DNA from: Shimazuella alba
Lineage (GTDB): Bacteria; Bacillota; Bacilli; Thermoactinomycetales; Thermoactinomycetaceae
Assembly: GCF_009831235.1 (NCBI RefSeq)
Contig: NZ_WUUL01000003.1
Span: 1-64,000 of the forward strand
DNA: 64,000 nt
Direction: 5' to 3'
In this document: positions 18,503 through 27,896 of the stretch, piece after piece
Layout: each line of letters starts with the position of its first letter
Numbering within the stretch: position 1 is the stretch's first letter
The notes under the pieces: generated by a model
What the model saw: only the letters and a program-made list of their open reading frames with translations
Told to the model about the DNA's origin: nothing
The model's database searches: none
Program-made: the position numbers and the translations under genes

Positions 18503-18695
18503 GATCTCGCGAACCGAGTGGCTGCTCGATGGTACCTACAGCGTGGTCGCGAAGCGAACGTTTCGCGGAATGCGCATCCATACCACCATCGCGCAGACCC
18601 ACATACGACGTGGCGCGGTGATTGCCGGTGAACATAGCATTGCCGCTGGCGGCAGCATCGGAGTCGCGATCACTGGTAATGGAAATAAGCTCTAA
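18503..18695 (+). pseudogene. GC-rich coding fragment of foreign origin
   Basis: About 200 bp of sharply GC-rich sequence in an AT-rich spacer. Its plus frame ending at 18693-18695 reads like a real protein C-terminus: EWLLDGTYSVVAKRTFRGMR, then IHTTIAQTHIRRGAVIAGEH and GGSIGVAITGNGNKL. No start codon with a ribosome binding site exists. The opposite-strand frame of 88 codons is less protein-like. I do not recognise the family. Confidence 0.4.
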
Positions 18696-19460
18696 GTTCC
18701 CTCGGCATTCCTGATGTTCATTCGTTAAGGTTTTCCTGCTCATGACTCGCTTGGACACATGGTTAAGCGAGTCACCTCATTTTCCCCTCTTCCAATCTCC
18801 TTCTCTAACTCACGACACCATATTTCAGAAAAATAAATAACATCTTCTTTTCTAGGTGATTATAATATCCCTTCACAACTCCTCGCAACGTTACAAAAGA
18901 ATTATTTTGTAACTCTATATGAGAAACATCAGTATTCCCAAGGGTTTCAGCCGTTTTAAAAGAGACAAACAAACTCTCTTGCGATCCTCATTTCTCAATA
19001 GAATAAGTTAACTTTTGTGATACCTCTTCTATCTAGAAGGCACTTTTCATTATATTATATTGAAGGATTAGTACCTGTGGTTCTTGGAGGTTTCATTTAT
19101 ACATACCTATGAAATTGCATTTAGAGGAGAGGTGGATATCCATACAGTCAAGAAACGATTTCTCGTGTGGTTCATTATTTTTTGCACCTGACTCGATTAT
19201 CATCTCATCTATTTCCTTACTATTTCGTATATAGAGAAATCGGTTTGTTGGTCGCTAGTCAAGTTGACCACACTCTCTGTTTTCCTACATATACATGTGG
19301 TAACTGTTGGTTAATCAACCAACAGTTACACCTCCTCTCTAATAAAATCTATAATCAGATTAACTACTTCTTTATGTAGAGTGTTTTGTTTCGACCATTA
19401 ATCTGCCTGAATTTATAGTATTGAGTACTTTACTCAACATAATCACCTCTAGTACAAAAC
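18696..19460. other. Intergenic, mostly empty
   Basis: Minus-strand scraps such as EDVIYFSEIWCRELEKEI around 18770-18860 look like decayed coding sequence, but no intact gene is present. A perfect 12-bp hairpin (TAACTGTTGGTT / AACCAACAGTTA) lies at 19300-19327. Confidence 0.35.
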
Positions 19461-19793
19461 TTACATATTACTTCCCCATTTTTGTCCCCAGATTCGCATC
19501 TCCGAAATCACATTTTTAAAGTCTCTTCCTTTTTCCGTTAAGGAATATTCTACAGTAACAGGTACCGTTGGGTATACTTTGCGATGAATAACTCCATTTC
19601 GCTCTAAATGACGCAGTGTATCTGTTAAAGATTTTGTACTGATGTTATCCAAATTTCTTCGCAGTTGATTAAAACGCTGGGAGTCTTGACAAAAAAGTTG
19701 ACCAAGTACCACAAATGACCATTTCCCACCAAGAACCTGTGTTGCCTGATGAATGGAAAAAAGACATTGTTCTTCATCTGAATTTGTACGCAT
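19461..19793 (-). CDS. HxlR-family transcriptional regulator
   Basis: 110 aa from the second ATG (19793), which lies eight bases after AAGGA; an ATG at 19802 is the alternative. The HxlR winged helix covers the protein: QVLGGKWSFVVLGQLF, the helix-turn-helix STKSLTDTLRHLERNGVIHR, and the wing VPVTVEYSLTEKGRDF. One Cys near residue 10 (EEQCLFSI) could allow redox sensing as in YodB/HypR, which is inference. It is divergent from the NmrA gene and likely controls it. Confidence 0.9.
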   Translation of the reverse strand: MRTNSDEEQCLFSIHQATQVLGGKWSFVVLGQLFCQDSQRFNQLRRNLDNISTKSLTDTLRHLERNGVIHRKVYPTVPVTVEYSLTEKGRDFKNVISEMRIWGQKWGSNM

Positions 19794-19947
19794 ATCATTC
19801 ATCCTTACAAAAAGATAGTAAGTTCACTACTTGAAACAATGTGAAAAAATATTGCCTACTGTAAATAGTATTCTATTAAATTTACAATATCAATAGAAGG
19901 ATAGTATCTAAATATCTTTGTCCAGCAGGATAAAAAGGAGAATGAAT

Positions 19948-20796
19948 GTGACATCTTTAAAAACAATTTTAGTAATCGGAGCTACAGGACAACAAGGAGG
20001 AGCAGTTGCAAGAGAACTGATAGAAAATGGATGGGCTGTCCGAGCATTAGTTAGAGATCTAAATAAGCCAGCTGCACAATTCCTTCAGAAACTGGGAGTT
20101 GAAATGGTTCAAGGTGATTTGGATAACACTTCCTCTATTCAGAAAGCTATGAAGGATGTTTATGGTGTTTTTAACGTTCAAGCGTTGCATATTGATGACC
20201 TTGAAAAAGAAATGCGTCACGGGAAAGCAGTCGCTGATTGCGCCAAAAAAGCAGGGGTATCACATTTTGTCTACAGTTCTGTTGCTGGTGCTAATCGCAA
20301 TACAGGAATCACAGCTTTTGAAAATAAAGGGGAAATAGAACAATATATTCTCTCTTTGGATCTACCATTCACCATTCTTCGACCTGTTATGTTTATGGAA
20401 AACTTTCGATTTACTCTCCAAAAAGTGAATGGGCAAATCATTCTTCCTTATAAAGGTGATCCCGAAACGAAAGTGCAAATGATTGCTGTACAAGACATTG
20501 GTGTATTTGCTAGAAAGGTACTGGAAAATCCTAAGCAATATACTGGAAAAGCACTTGAAATCGCAGGTGATGAACTTACAGTGAAACAACTAGAAGATAA
20601 AATCAGTAAATACTTCGGCATTCCTGCACAATCCCCAACATCAGCTCCTGAATCAGCACATGAACATGATGGAGTAAAAGCCACTTTATTCTTTATTAAA
20701 GAAGGCTATAAAGCAGATATTAAAAGTTTGCGCCAGCTCCATCCACAGCTTTTAAATTTTGAATCTTGGCTATATCAATCTAATATACAGTTTTGA
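19948..20796 (+). CDS. NmrA-family NAD(P)-binding protein
   Basis: 282 aa. The GTG at 19948 lies seven bases after GGAG; the ATG at 19942 is only one base from it and too close. The Rossmann motif is GATGQQGGAVARELIENG (residues 10-27). HFVYSSVAGA and FTILRPVMFMENF follow the NmrA/HSCARG pattern, in which the usual SDR Tyr-Lys pair is absent and the protein senses or binds NADP(H). Placed opposite an HxlR regulator, a common pair in redox or quinone stress responses. Confidence 0.88.
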   Translation: MTSLKTILVIGATGQQGGAVARELIENGWAVRALVRDLNKPAAQFLQKLGVEMVQGDLDNTSSIQKAMKDVYGVFNVQALHIDDLEKEMRHGKAVADCAKKAGVSHFVYSSVAGANRNTGITAFENKGEIEQYILSLDLPFTILRPVMFMENFRFTLQKVNGQIILPYKGDPETKVQMIAVQDIGVFARKVLENPKQYTGKALEIAGDELTVKQLEDKISKYFGIPAQSPTSAPESAHEHDGVKATLFFIKEGYKADIKSLRQLHPQLLNFESWLYQSNIQF

Positions 20797-20818
20797 AAAA
20801 TATTTCATAAGTATGTCC

Positions 20819-20849
20819 AACTGACTCCTTGCACGTTTAGGAGTCGGTT
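20819..20849. terminator. Hairpin terminator between convergent genes
   Basis: AACTGACTCCT pairs with AGGAGTCGGTT (one wobble) between the NmrA and SDR genes. Confidence 0.65.
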
Positions 20850-20917
20850 TATTCTTGTCTAACTATTTTCTAGACTTACCATTTCTCAAAATGGCATGTG
20901 TTCTGTTCAATCCATCA

Positions 20918-21853
20918 CTAGGACGACGTATATTCTCCACCATTGACATGGATCGTTTGCCCAGTCATAAAACGTGAGTCGTCAGATGCCAAATAGACAT
21001 AGGCAGGAGCTAACTCAAAAGGTTGCCCTTGTCGCTCCATTGGATTTTCTACTTGTGTAACCACATCTGCGGAAAAACTCGATGGTATAAGCGGAGTCCA
21101 GACTCTGCCCGGAGCAACAGCATTTACTCGTATTCCTTGTTCAATCAAATTATTGGCAAGCGCCCTCGTAAAACCAACATTTGCTCCTTTTGTTGCTGTA
21201 TAATCAATCAACTGTTTATTCCCCACATATGCAACAACAGAAGCTGTGTTGATTATCGAGCTACCCGCTTGTAAATATGGCAATGCAGCTCTTGTAGTAT
21301 AAAAATGGGAGTAAATATTTACTTTGAAGGTATCATCAAATTGCTCATCAGTAATATCAAGTAAGCTCAGCTGTTGAAATTGGATTCCCACATGATTGCA
21401 CAAAACATCCAGTTTCCCATAAGATTCTACTGTCTGATCTACAATATTCTTGCAATGATGCTTATCTCGTAAATCTCCAGGTAAAAGTAAGCATTTCTGG
21501 CCAAAATGTTCTACTCTTTCCTTTGTACGAGTAGCATCCTCGTGCTCATCCAGATAAGAAATAGCTACATCTGCACCTTCTTTGGCAAAAGCAATTGCTA
21601 CTGCTGCACCAATCCCACTGTCTCCACCTGTAATAAGTGCTGTTTTTCCACACAGTTTTCCACTGCCTTTGTAATTTGGATTTTCAATGATTGGTCTGGG
21701 AACCATCAATTTTTCTAAGCCAGGCTGGCGCAATTGCCTTTGTTCCGGAACGGTGATCGGCACTTCCTTGTATTGTGTTATTTTTCCGTAATTCGGAACC
21801 ATTGGGTAATCTGGACAAGTTTCTGGTTTGTAATCGTTATGATCGCTGGACAT
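20918..21853 (-). CDS. SDR oxidoreductase, general-stress type (YhxD/YhdF-like)
   Basis: 311 aa. A Pro-rich N-terminal extension of about 60 residues ([14 protein letters not shown]) precedes the SDR core, as in Bacillus stress proteins YhxD and YhdF. The core has the NAD(P) motif TGGDSGIG (residues about 77-84), NHVGIQ in place of NNAG, the catalytic Ser in NTASVVAY, and YTATKG with Tyr and Lys. [11 protein letters not shown] closes the fold. I prefer the ATG at 21853 (GGGGG five bases upstream) over the GTG at 21859. Confidence 0.9.
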   Translation of the reverse strand: MSSDHNDYKPETCPDYPMVPNYGKITQYKEVPITVPEQRQLRQPGLEKLMVPRPIIENPNYKGSGKLCGKTALITGGDSGIGAAVAIAFAKEGADVAISYLDEHEDATRTKERVEHFGQKCLLLPGDLRDKHHCKNIVDQTVESYGKLDVLCNHVGIQFQQLSLLDITDEQFDDTFKVNIYSHFYTTRAALPYLQAGSSIINTASVVAYVGNKQLIDYTATKGANVGFTRALANNLIEQGIRVNAVAPGRVWTPLIPSSFSADVVTQVENPMERQGQPFELAPAYVYLASDDSRFMTGQTIHVNGGEYTSS

Positions 21854-21971
21854 AGGCACCCCCCTAGACTTTACTTTGCTATACGATATGCTATTGAGAA
21901 ATGAAGTGTCTCCTTTGAAAATAAAATGAATACTATTTCATTATTCTGGTTATATCGAAGGAGTTGAAAAA

Positions 21972-22145
21972 TTGAAACGAGTTGTTCGAACCAAAAAAAT
22001 TTCGCTTCTTTTAGTCAATCATTCTGATAGAAAGGTTTCCATGCATTACAACAACAATCCCCTTACATGGAAAATGCCTCTCATCGGACCTAGGCCACCT
22101 TACTATTGCAACCCTCAATATGAACATTACTACCCTATTATTTAA
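21972..22145 (+). CDS. Small Tyr/Asn/Pro-rich protein
   Basis: 57 aa, too short for most gene finders. The TTG lies eight bases after GGAG. The N-terminal half is basic (KRVVRTKKISLLL); the C-terminal half is rich in Tyr, Pro, Asn and His (PPYYCNPQYEHYYP), a composition seen in spore coat and surface proteins. A 15-bp terminator stem follows six bases after the stop. Function unknown. Confidence 0.55.
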   Translation: MKRVVRTKKISLLLVNHSDRKVSMHYNNNPLTWKMPLIGPRPPYYCNPQYEHYYPII

Positions 22146-22150
22146 AGAAA

Positions 22151-22186
22151 AATACCCTGAATGACAGCGTAGTCATTCAGGGTATT
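22151..22186. terminator. Perfect 15-bp hairpin terminator
   Basis: AATACCCTGAATGAC pairs with GTCATTCAGGGTATT between the small gene and the convergent amidase gene. Confidence 0.8.
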
Positions 22187-22188
22187 GC

Positions 22189-22884
22189 TTACGATGTTGG
22201 AGGATACATATCGTTTAACATTTTTTGTAGCAAGCGGAGGTCAAAGCCACGTTTAAGGAGTAATACGCAGTTTGCATTTGCTTCCATAGCCCAAGCAACT
22301 TTTTCATTAATTTCACTCGGGTGCCTACTACTTCGTATTCCGATCAATTGATAGTCTTTGAAATAAGACAAATCATACATATTCTCTACCAAATCATCCA
22401 CACTCCCAACGGATTTGATTTGATTAATAAATGCATTCCATCCATTATTGCGTAAGTTTCGCGGACAATTTTTTCCACTCCATTTGTGGTGTTGAACTAC
22501 GTTTTCGATCGCGATCTTATGTTTATCCATCAGATACCTCGCAAGCCAAGCTGCATTCGTCTTTGCCTTCTCAAAATCACCATCTTGGTTGACACAGATC
22601 TCAATTGCTAGACTTTTTCGGTTGCCTGTACCATTCGATCCATCCCCTGCATGCCAAGCGACCTCATCGTCCGGGATTGACTGCCAAATTTCATGTTCAT
22701 CAACTGTATAGTGCCAACTTGCGTTTCTATTATTTCCAGAGGATTGTAATCTAGCATGAGCTTCTGCATCTGCACCTTTATTCGTATTATCTGTTTCATG
22801 TATGGTAATATAAACTGGTTTCATCGCGATACCGGGTCTTGTATCTTTTAAGCTTGCAGGAATAAGTTTTTGTTTTATTTCCAT
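22189..22884 (-). CDS. N-acetylmuramoyl-L-alanine amidase, CwlA type (Amidase_2)
   Basis: 231 aa. Residues 20-165 form an Amidase_2 domain that cleaves the MurNAc-L-Ala bond of peptidoglycan. Zinc ligands are visible as the His in ITIHETDNT and the first His pair in VVQHHKWSGKNCP. NASWHYTVDEHEIWQSIPDD and NRKSLAIEICVN are typical of CwlA/XlyA. The C-terminal 60 residues lack LysM or SH3 repeats and are unlike the usual phage or CwlA tail. There is no signal peptide, as in phage-type lysins, so it may be a prophage relic or use holin-type or mother-cell release. Confidence 0.88.
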   Translation of the reverse strand: MEIKQKLIPASLKDTRPGIAMKPVYITIHETDNTNKGADAEAHARLQSSGNNRNASWHYTVDEHEIWQSIPDDEVAWHAGDGSNGTGNRKSLAIEICVNQDGDFEKAKTNAAWLARYLMDKHKIAIENVVQHHKWSGKNCPRNLRNNGWNAFINQIKSVGSVDDLVENMYDLSYFKDYQLIGIRSSRHPSEINEKVAWAMEANANCVLLLKRGFDLRLLQKMLNDMYPPTS

Positions 22885-23460
22885 TTTTCTCTTACTCCTT
22901 TCTATTTATCATAGATATTAAGTACATAGTGAGGAACGGCTACTGTATATATATGCAATTAATCTTTTTGAAAAAGAAAACACCAGCACATTTCCATGCT
23001 GATGTCGACCCCTAATAGAACTATTGATTTGCTTTTTCCGTTTTATTTGTGAGTAATATACCATAAAACAATAATATTTATTATAAGTAAATCACGAGAT
23101 AGTTATGTAGAAGCCTATCATAAAGCAGGTATGGAAAATAGAAGATTGGCCGAACATCTACTATTCAGCCAATCTGAAAGTACATCAGAAATCATGATCC
23201 TGAACTTGCTACCTTCAACCAGCCCAACCAACTACATGTGCATTTATGCAAACGTTGAGTAATGGTATCTATATTTACTCACTGGATATCATCTGTTGCA
23301 TCACGCAATTGATGACCATCTCTAGAATGCTCTTTTAGCCGATTTGTAGTTCGCCTGTCCATCATCGAGATCCTATTCGCTTGAATCTTTTGTACTTTCC
23401 TTCCCTAATCGTAACATATAAAATCTCGCATCTTAAGTAATGGGGATACAATTTTTTCAT
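22885..23460. other. Intergenic, no gene seen
   Basis: About 575 bp. A short hairpin (AGATTGGC / GCCAATCT) lies near 23141-23173. No supported frame or RNA gene. Confidence 0.45.
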
Positions 23461-24189
23461 TCATTCATCTTCATTAGTGTGAACCTTTAATTCTGCTAGA
23501 GCATTAGGAAACAAAGGCATACTCAATTGAAGTACTGCATTAGCATATAATTGAATCTCTTTTTGTGCATCATGTTCTAATCTTTGAGAGAGAAAATGAC
23601 TCACCGATTGCAGGGATGCCGTCCAATACCAACGGACATACATCCCATATGCAGGCAAGAATAGCCGTGCTTGTTCGGCACAAATCCCATCAGCTAATGC
23701 TTCTTCGTATTTCTGAACACCTGCTTCCACATAATCCATAAGTTTCTTTGTGTAGTCTTTCCCTGATTCCGCTTCAATTGCTTGTCCACTTCCCTGTTTG
23801 GAGTTTTCCGGTTTTTCCCTCCATTCCCCTGGATTAGGTATATAAAAGATAGGTTCTTCTGTAATATATCTTCTACTAGATTCATTCCATGCTTCTAAAC
23901 TATCTCCAGTTCCCTCCATATGAGAGGATCCAACTACATACTTCCACCATTGCCTTGCAACCATCAATGGAGCATATATTTCAAACTGCAACATCACATG
24001 CCGAAATGGAGAAGTATGTCCTTCTCTTGCTAGAAATCTTATCAATCGTAAGTCTTTTTCACTCCATTCCGTAGATTCTTTTGCATACGAAACCCTTGCA
24101 GCATTGACAACGGTTAAATCGGAACCCATGTGATTTACCAGTCGTACATATCCTTTATCCAACACATCTACCAATGTAATTTTGATCAC
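23461..24189 (-). CDS. thyX: Flavin-dependent thymidylate synthase ThyX
   Basis: 242 aa. It makes dTMP from dUMP using methylene-tetrahydrofolate, FAD and NADPH. The GTG at 24189 lies seven bases after AGAGG, preferred over the ATG at 24204. REGHTSPFRH carries the conserved His. The ThyX signature is present but split: RQWW is separated from NESSRRY by a longer segment (KYVVGSSHMEGTGDSLEAW). The C-terminal region EQARLFLPAYGMYVRWYWTASLQS is clear. It stands alone; no thyA or dfrA is nearby. Confidence 0.93.
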   Translation of the reverse strand: MIKITLVDVLDKGYVRLVNHMGSDLTVVNAARVSYAKESTEWSEKDLRLIRFLAREGHTSPFRHVMLQFEIYAPLMVARQWWKYVVGSSHMEGTGDSLEAWNESSRRYITEEPIFYIPNPGEWREKPENSKQGSGQAIEAESGKDYTKKLMDYVEAGVQKYEEALADGICAEQARLFLPAYGMYVRWYWTASLQSVSHFLSQRLEHDAQKEIQLYANAVLQLSMPLFPNALAELKVHTNEDE

Positions 24190-24345
24190 TTCTTTTCCTC
24201 TCATTTATGCACAATAAATGGGATTTGTTTCTATTCCTCCTAACAAAGGAGAAAGCATTGATTTTCGTATCATATTTTCAATACTCAAGAAAATGAATCA
24301 TAGAACTTTTAGCATATTTAGGAACTCATGAGTAATGTGTTCGTA

Positions 24346-25188
24346 TCATTCAATCTTACATAGCTTTTCCGTGTCAACAACTAGATCTCGAAGCACATCA
24401 ACTGCTTTCTTTGTATTGTCTTTTGATGAAGATAACAATGTAAAAATCTGATCTACTTTTTTCTTATAATCGATAGGCTTAATTTTAAACCGCTCAATTA
24501 TTGTTACTGCTTTCTTTTCATTGATACAATATTCTTCATTTCTAGCAAATAAAACTTGATTCAAACTAGAAATTGTGCGAAAGCAATGTCCAGCAACGTA
24601 TGAAACATCATCTTGATCAGCGGATTTATCAGCGAACATCAGAGAAAAAGATGCCTCAAAAATAAACCATTTTATTATAGCTTCTTGTAAAGAATTCGGG
24701 TAAGGTCTAGTTTTCGCTTTTAATTCAGCAATTTGGTTTGCTGGGTCAGCTAGTATTTTGCAAATAGATATTTCCCCCATATACATAACATTCAGATAAG
24801 CATGAGGGTGGCCTGTTTGATAATGAGAAGTAATAGAGCCTTTTATACAATCATCTATTACTTGTGCAACTCTATTAATATCACGAAATATAAAATCAAC
24901 ATGATGACCTTGAATGACAAGCCACCCACCACCATTAACCCACGGTCCCCACTCACCTATAGATGTAATTAAATTTGTACGATGTTTGTCATCCATTTTA
25001 GTGGCAATTTTGTTCAAAGTATTAACATCAAAATCAGCAGATTCATCATAATAAATTCCAATATCAATGTCGGAATTCTCTCGATGCGTCCCCCTTGCTC
25101 TAGACCCCCCTAAAACAATTCCTACTACGCCGGGTACACCTTCGAGTTTCCTTTTTACATCTTGAATGATTTCTTGTACAGACACCAT
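24346..25188 (-). CDS. Nucleotidyltransferase-fold protein
   Basis: 280 aa from the ATG at 25188, eight bases after AAGGA. The N-terminal Pol-beta-like motif is GGSRARGTHRENSDIDIGIY (residues about 27-46), with the GGS and the metal-binding DxD. HHVDFIFRD provides the third acidic position. The helical C-terminal half (about 130-280) resembles aminoglycoside or DUF4037-type nucleotidyltransferases. The transferred group and acceptor are unknown, and a drug-modifying role is only possible. Confidence 0.82.
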   Translation of the reverse strand: MVSVQEIIQDVKRKLEGVPGVVGIVLGGSRARGTHRENSDIDIGIYYDESADFDVNTLNKIATKMDDKHRTNLITSIGEWGPWVNGGGWLVIQGHHVDFIFRDINRVAQVIDDCIKGSITSHYQTGHPHAYLNVMYMGEISICKILADPANQIAELKAKTRPYPNSLQEAIIKWFIFEASFSLMFADKSADQDDVSYVAGHCFRTISSLNQVLFARNEEYCINEKKAVTIIERFKIKPIDYKKKVDQIFTLLSSSKDNTKKAVDVLRDLVVDTEKLCKIE

Positions 25189-25248
25189 TTTTTCATCCTT
25201 CCCATTCCTAACTCCCAAAGTATTTATCTTAGAATTCCCACTCGAATT

Positions 25249-25674
25249 TCAATCCGAGATCTCCCACTGCGGATTCCATACTACTTCCCACAAGTGATTA
25301 TCTGGATCTTGGAAATATCCGGAATATCCACCCCAAAAAGTGTCATGTGCTGGAACAGTTATCTTAGCACCTGCTTTTTCTGCTTGTTTCATAATCAAGT
25401 CTACTTCTTCTTTGGTCCCTACATTATGACCGAGCGTAAATTCTGTAGGACTGGCAGCTGATTGTGGAATTTTTGTATCATGTGCAATATCTTTTCGATT
25501 CCAAATGGCTAATCTCAATCCCTGCTGCAAGTCAAAAAATGCTACAGCTCCATGTTCAAACTCTTTTCCAATGATACCTTCTGTAGGTAATCCCAAACCA
25601 TCGCGATAAAACTCCAATGATCGCTCTAGATCATCTACACCAATAGTAATAACCGTAATTCGCGGTTTCATCAA
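25249..25674 (-). CDS. VOC-family (glyoxalase/bleomycin-resistance fold) protein
   Basis: 141 aa. Two beta-alpha-beta-beta-beta modules are visible: ITVITIGVDDLERSLEFYRD with GLGLPTEG, then NVGTKEEVDLIMKQAEKAGAKI and GYFQDPDNHLWEVVW with the metal-site Glu. Typical of lyase or dioxygenase relatives of unknown substrate. A GGGAGG sequence lies upstream. It shares direction with the nucleotidyltransferase and the reductase on either side with short gaps, so a common transcript is possible. Confidence 0.87.
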   Translation of the reverse strand: MMKPRITVITIGVDDLERSLEFYRDGLGLPTEGIIGKEFEHGAVAFFDLQQGLRLAIWNRKDIAHDTKIPQSAASPTEFTLGHNVGTKEEVDLIMKQAEKAGAKITVPAHDTFWGGYSGYFQDPDNHLWEVVWNPQWEISD

Positions 25675-25698
25675 ATACCTCCCATAAACTTGATGATA

Positions 25699-26607
25699 TT
25701 AGAATCTTTCATTTGTTATATCTGCATTCACTGCAAATGCAGCGTTACTTCCATCTGCGGCAGCTAGTATCAAAGCAGATGGACTAACTTGAGAAAACTC
25801 CCCAGCTGAATAAACATTTTTTTGTGTGGTACGCCCTAAACCATCCATCACCATTACGCCTTTTTCCTTGAATTCACACCCAAGTTGTTCGGCAAATGAA
25901 TTGGGGCGATGAAACTCTGGTACAATAAATCCCCCTATCCTTTTCATCTTCAGTTCTGAAGCAAACTCTACTGCTTGCAAATATCCATCCTCTCCATGCA
26001 ATTTTTTTATCGGCTCTGTCACAACGACAATGTTTCTATACTCTAGTTCATTTTTGAGATGTGCAGAAATTTGGTTACCATTTGTTGCTACTACTAAGTC
26101 TCTAGACCAATTGTAAACGAGTTTTGCCATATGATGTACGCCTTTTTCTTGCTCAGCAACAACAATTAGAGGTTGATCTCTTAACTCCCACCCATCACAA
26201 TACGGACAACTAAAGATGCTCTTTCCATAAAAAGTTTTTAAATCTGGGACAGATGGATGTACTTCTGTTAATCCTGCCGCCAAAATAATCTTTTCTGCTA
26301 TGTATAACTTTTCATCCTGTGTCCTCACTTGGAATAATGTTTGATCAGATCGTTTTTGAATTTGAGTAACTGTTTCTTGAAAAAACTGAACAGATGGATA
26401 GTTTTTCAGTTCTTCCAATGCAATATCCTTAAACTCTTCTGGTTTTATCCCATCACGAGTAACAAATCCATGAGAAAGCTGAGTAACACGATTTCGGTTT
26501 GTTCCGTTATCGATTAAAGCTACATTTCTTCGTGCTCTGCCTAATACTAAGCTTGCATTTAATCCAGCTGGGCCAGCACCTACTATGACACAATCAAAAA
26601 TCTCCAT
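25699..26607 (-). CDS. FAD/NAD(P)-dependent disulfide reductase, thioredoxin-reductase-like
   Basis: 302 aa, low-molecular-weight TrxR fold. The FAD-binding GAGPAGLNASLVLGRARR is at residues 10-27. The redox-active CPYC sits in FSCPYCDGWE near 133. SAGEFSQVSPSALILAAADG closes the FAD site. The usual GGGxxA NADPH motif is replaced by VVAEQEKGVHH, so cofactor use may differ from true TrxB. Related stand-alone proteins act as ferredoxin-type or small-thiol reductases; the partner is unknown. Confidence 0.85.
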   Translation of the reverse strand: MEIFDCVIVGAGPAGLNASLVLGRARRNVALIDNGTNRNRVTQLSHGFVTRDGIKPEEFKDIALEELKNYPSVQFFQETVTQIQKRSDQTLFQVRTQDEKLYIAEKIILAAGLTEVHPSVPDLKTFYGKSIFSCPYCDGWELRDQPLIVVAEQEKGVHHMAKLVYNWSRDLVVATNGNQISAHLKNELEYRNIVVVTEPIKKLHGEDGYLQAVEFASELKMKRIGGFIVPEFHRPNSFAEQLGCEFKEKGVMVMDGLGRTTQKNVYSAGEFSQVSPSALILAAADGSNAAFAVNADITNERF

Positions 26608-26642
26608 ATTCCCACCCTCTGTTCCACAGCGTATTCAAACAA

Positions 26643-26680
26643 AAACAACCGACAGCTTAAAATAATAGGGTCGGTTGTTT
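26643..26680. terminator. Hairpin terminator
   Basis: AAACAACCGAC pairs with GTCGGTTGTTT in the intergenic region. Confidence 0.65.
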
Positions 26681-27116
26681 CTATTATAACCATTTTCAAA
26701 GTCAGTCTAACTATTAGCTTGTTACTTTTATTTGCTAGAAGTACAAAAAAAGGAGAGCTATTTTTTAATTTGTGAGTCTCTCCACTTCCGTTGAAGATCG
26801 AAAAAACATTTTGTCTACTTTTTAAACCAAGTTCTGCTTGATGCTTCATAATTTCCTTTCATGTATTGCGTGGTTCTGGTGAGTTCATTCGTCTTTTTTG
26901 TCCTCCCAAACCTAGATCTCATTTTGATATCGTAATGAAAAGAAGGAAAAAAGATTAATGATATTTATAAGCTTGCAAAATACGAAGGGGTAGAGCCAGC
27001 ATCTGGTTACTGAGGGGTAACGTAACCATATAATGGAAAATAAAAATATCTTCTGATGGTCCAGCTTAAAATAGAGTAGCTCTCGAAAATGCAGTTTAGT
27101 GGTACTTTTCACTAGA
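26681..27116. other. Intergenic, no gene seen
   Basis: About 435 bp. Short frames on both strands lack ribosome binding sites and coding character. Confidence 0.4.
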
Positions 27117-27665
27117 TTAAGAGAAACTGTCCCAAGTCTCTTTAGTGATAGCGAATATTTCGTGGTCTTCCCATATTCCATGAATTTTTAAATGATATTT
27201 GGATAAGCCTTCGTAAAGGAAACCTACTTTCTCTAAAACTCGGATAGACCCTTTGTTTCCTGGCATAACACCAGCTTGTACTCGATGTAAACTAGCTTCT
27301 TCAAAAGCGAATTGTACAGCTAGTTTTACTGCTTTTGTCATATAACCATTTCCTTGCATATTTTCTGCAATAGAGTAACCAATTGTGCAGTTTTGCCAAG
27401 AACGGCGTGTAATATTACTTAGGTTTACTCTGCCAATAAGTTCATCATTATTAGTTAAAAAGATTCCAAATCCATAGGAAATGTCTTTTTTCCAATTCAT
27501 TATTTCGTCTTCTATTACTTTTTGTTGTCCTTCATAAGTAAAATAAGAATCGGGTCGTATCGGTTCGAACAGCGCCAAGAAGTCCCTATTTTGTTGTCTA
27601 TAGTGACAAAGTGAATTGGTATCATCTAATGTAAGTGCACGAATATAAACAGGTGTGTTCTGCAT
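27117..27665 (-). CDS. GNAT-family acetyltransferase (RimJ/YdaF-like)
   Basis: 182 aa. Acetyltransf_3 layout: YIRALTLDDTNSLCHYRQQN at the start, IGYSIAENMQGNGYMTKAVK at the acetyl-CoA loop, HRVQAGVMPGNKGSIRVLEK and VGFLYEG near the end. Ribosomal-protein or small-molecule substrates are both possible. The ATG is preceded by a GGAGATAGG sequence. Monocistronic. Confidence 0.88.
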   Translation of the reverse strand: MQNTPVYIRALTLDDTNSLCHYRQQNRDFLALFEPIRPDSYFTYEGQQKVIEDEIMNWKKDISYGFGIFLTNNDELIGRVNLSNITRRSWQNCTIGYSIAENMQGNGYMTKAVKLAVQFAFEEASLHRVQAGVMPGNKGSIRVLEKVGFLYEGLSKYHLKIHGIWEDHEIFAITKETWDSFS

Positions 27666-27896
27666 GTTTTATCACCTATCTCCTCAACGACATTTCTAAA
27701 TAACTAGCAATTAATCATTTCTCGAAAGCTTAGAATGATTTTTTAGATTCCAAACGACCCATTTACGAATCAGCCGGCACATAAATAATAAATAGACACC
27801 CTATCCCCTAGCAAAGAGAAAGTTTACGACATTCTAGTACGATTAATAATAGCAGATGCCACCTCTTTTTTGACCCAGTGAAGGGCACTAGTATTG

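Noticed and set aside
18492-18758. 88-codon minus-strand frame
   Set aside because: The plus frame in the same GC-rich segment reads more like a protein; the minus frame runs on into non-coding sequence.
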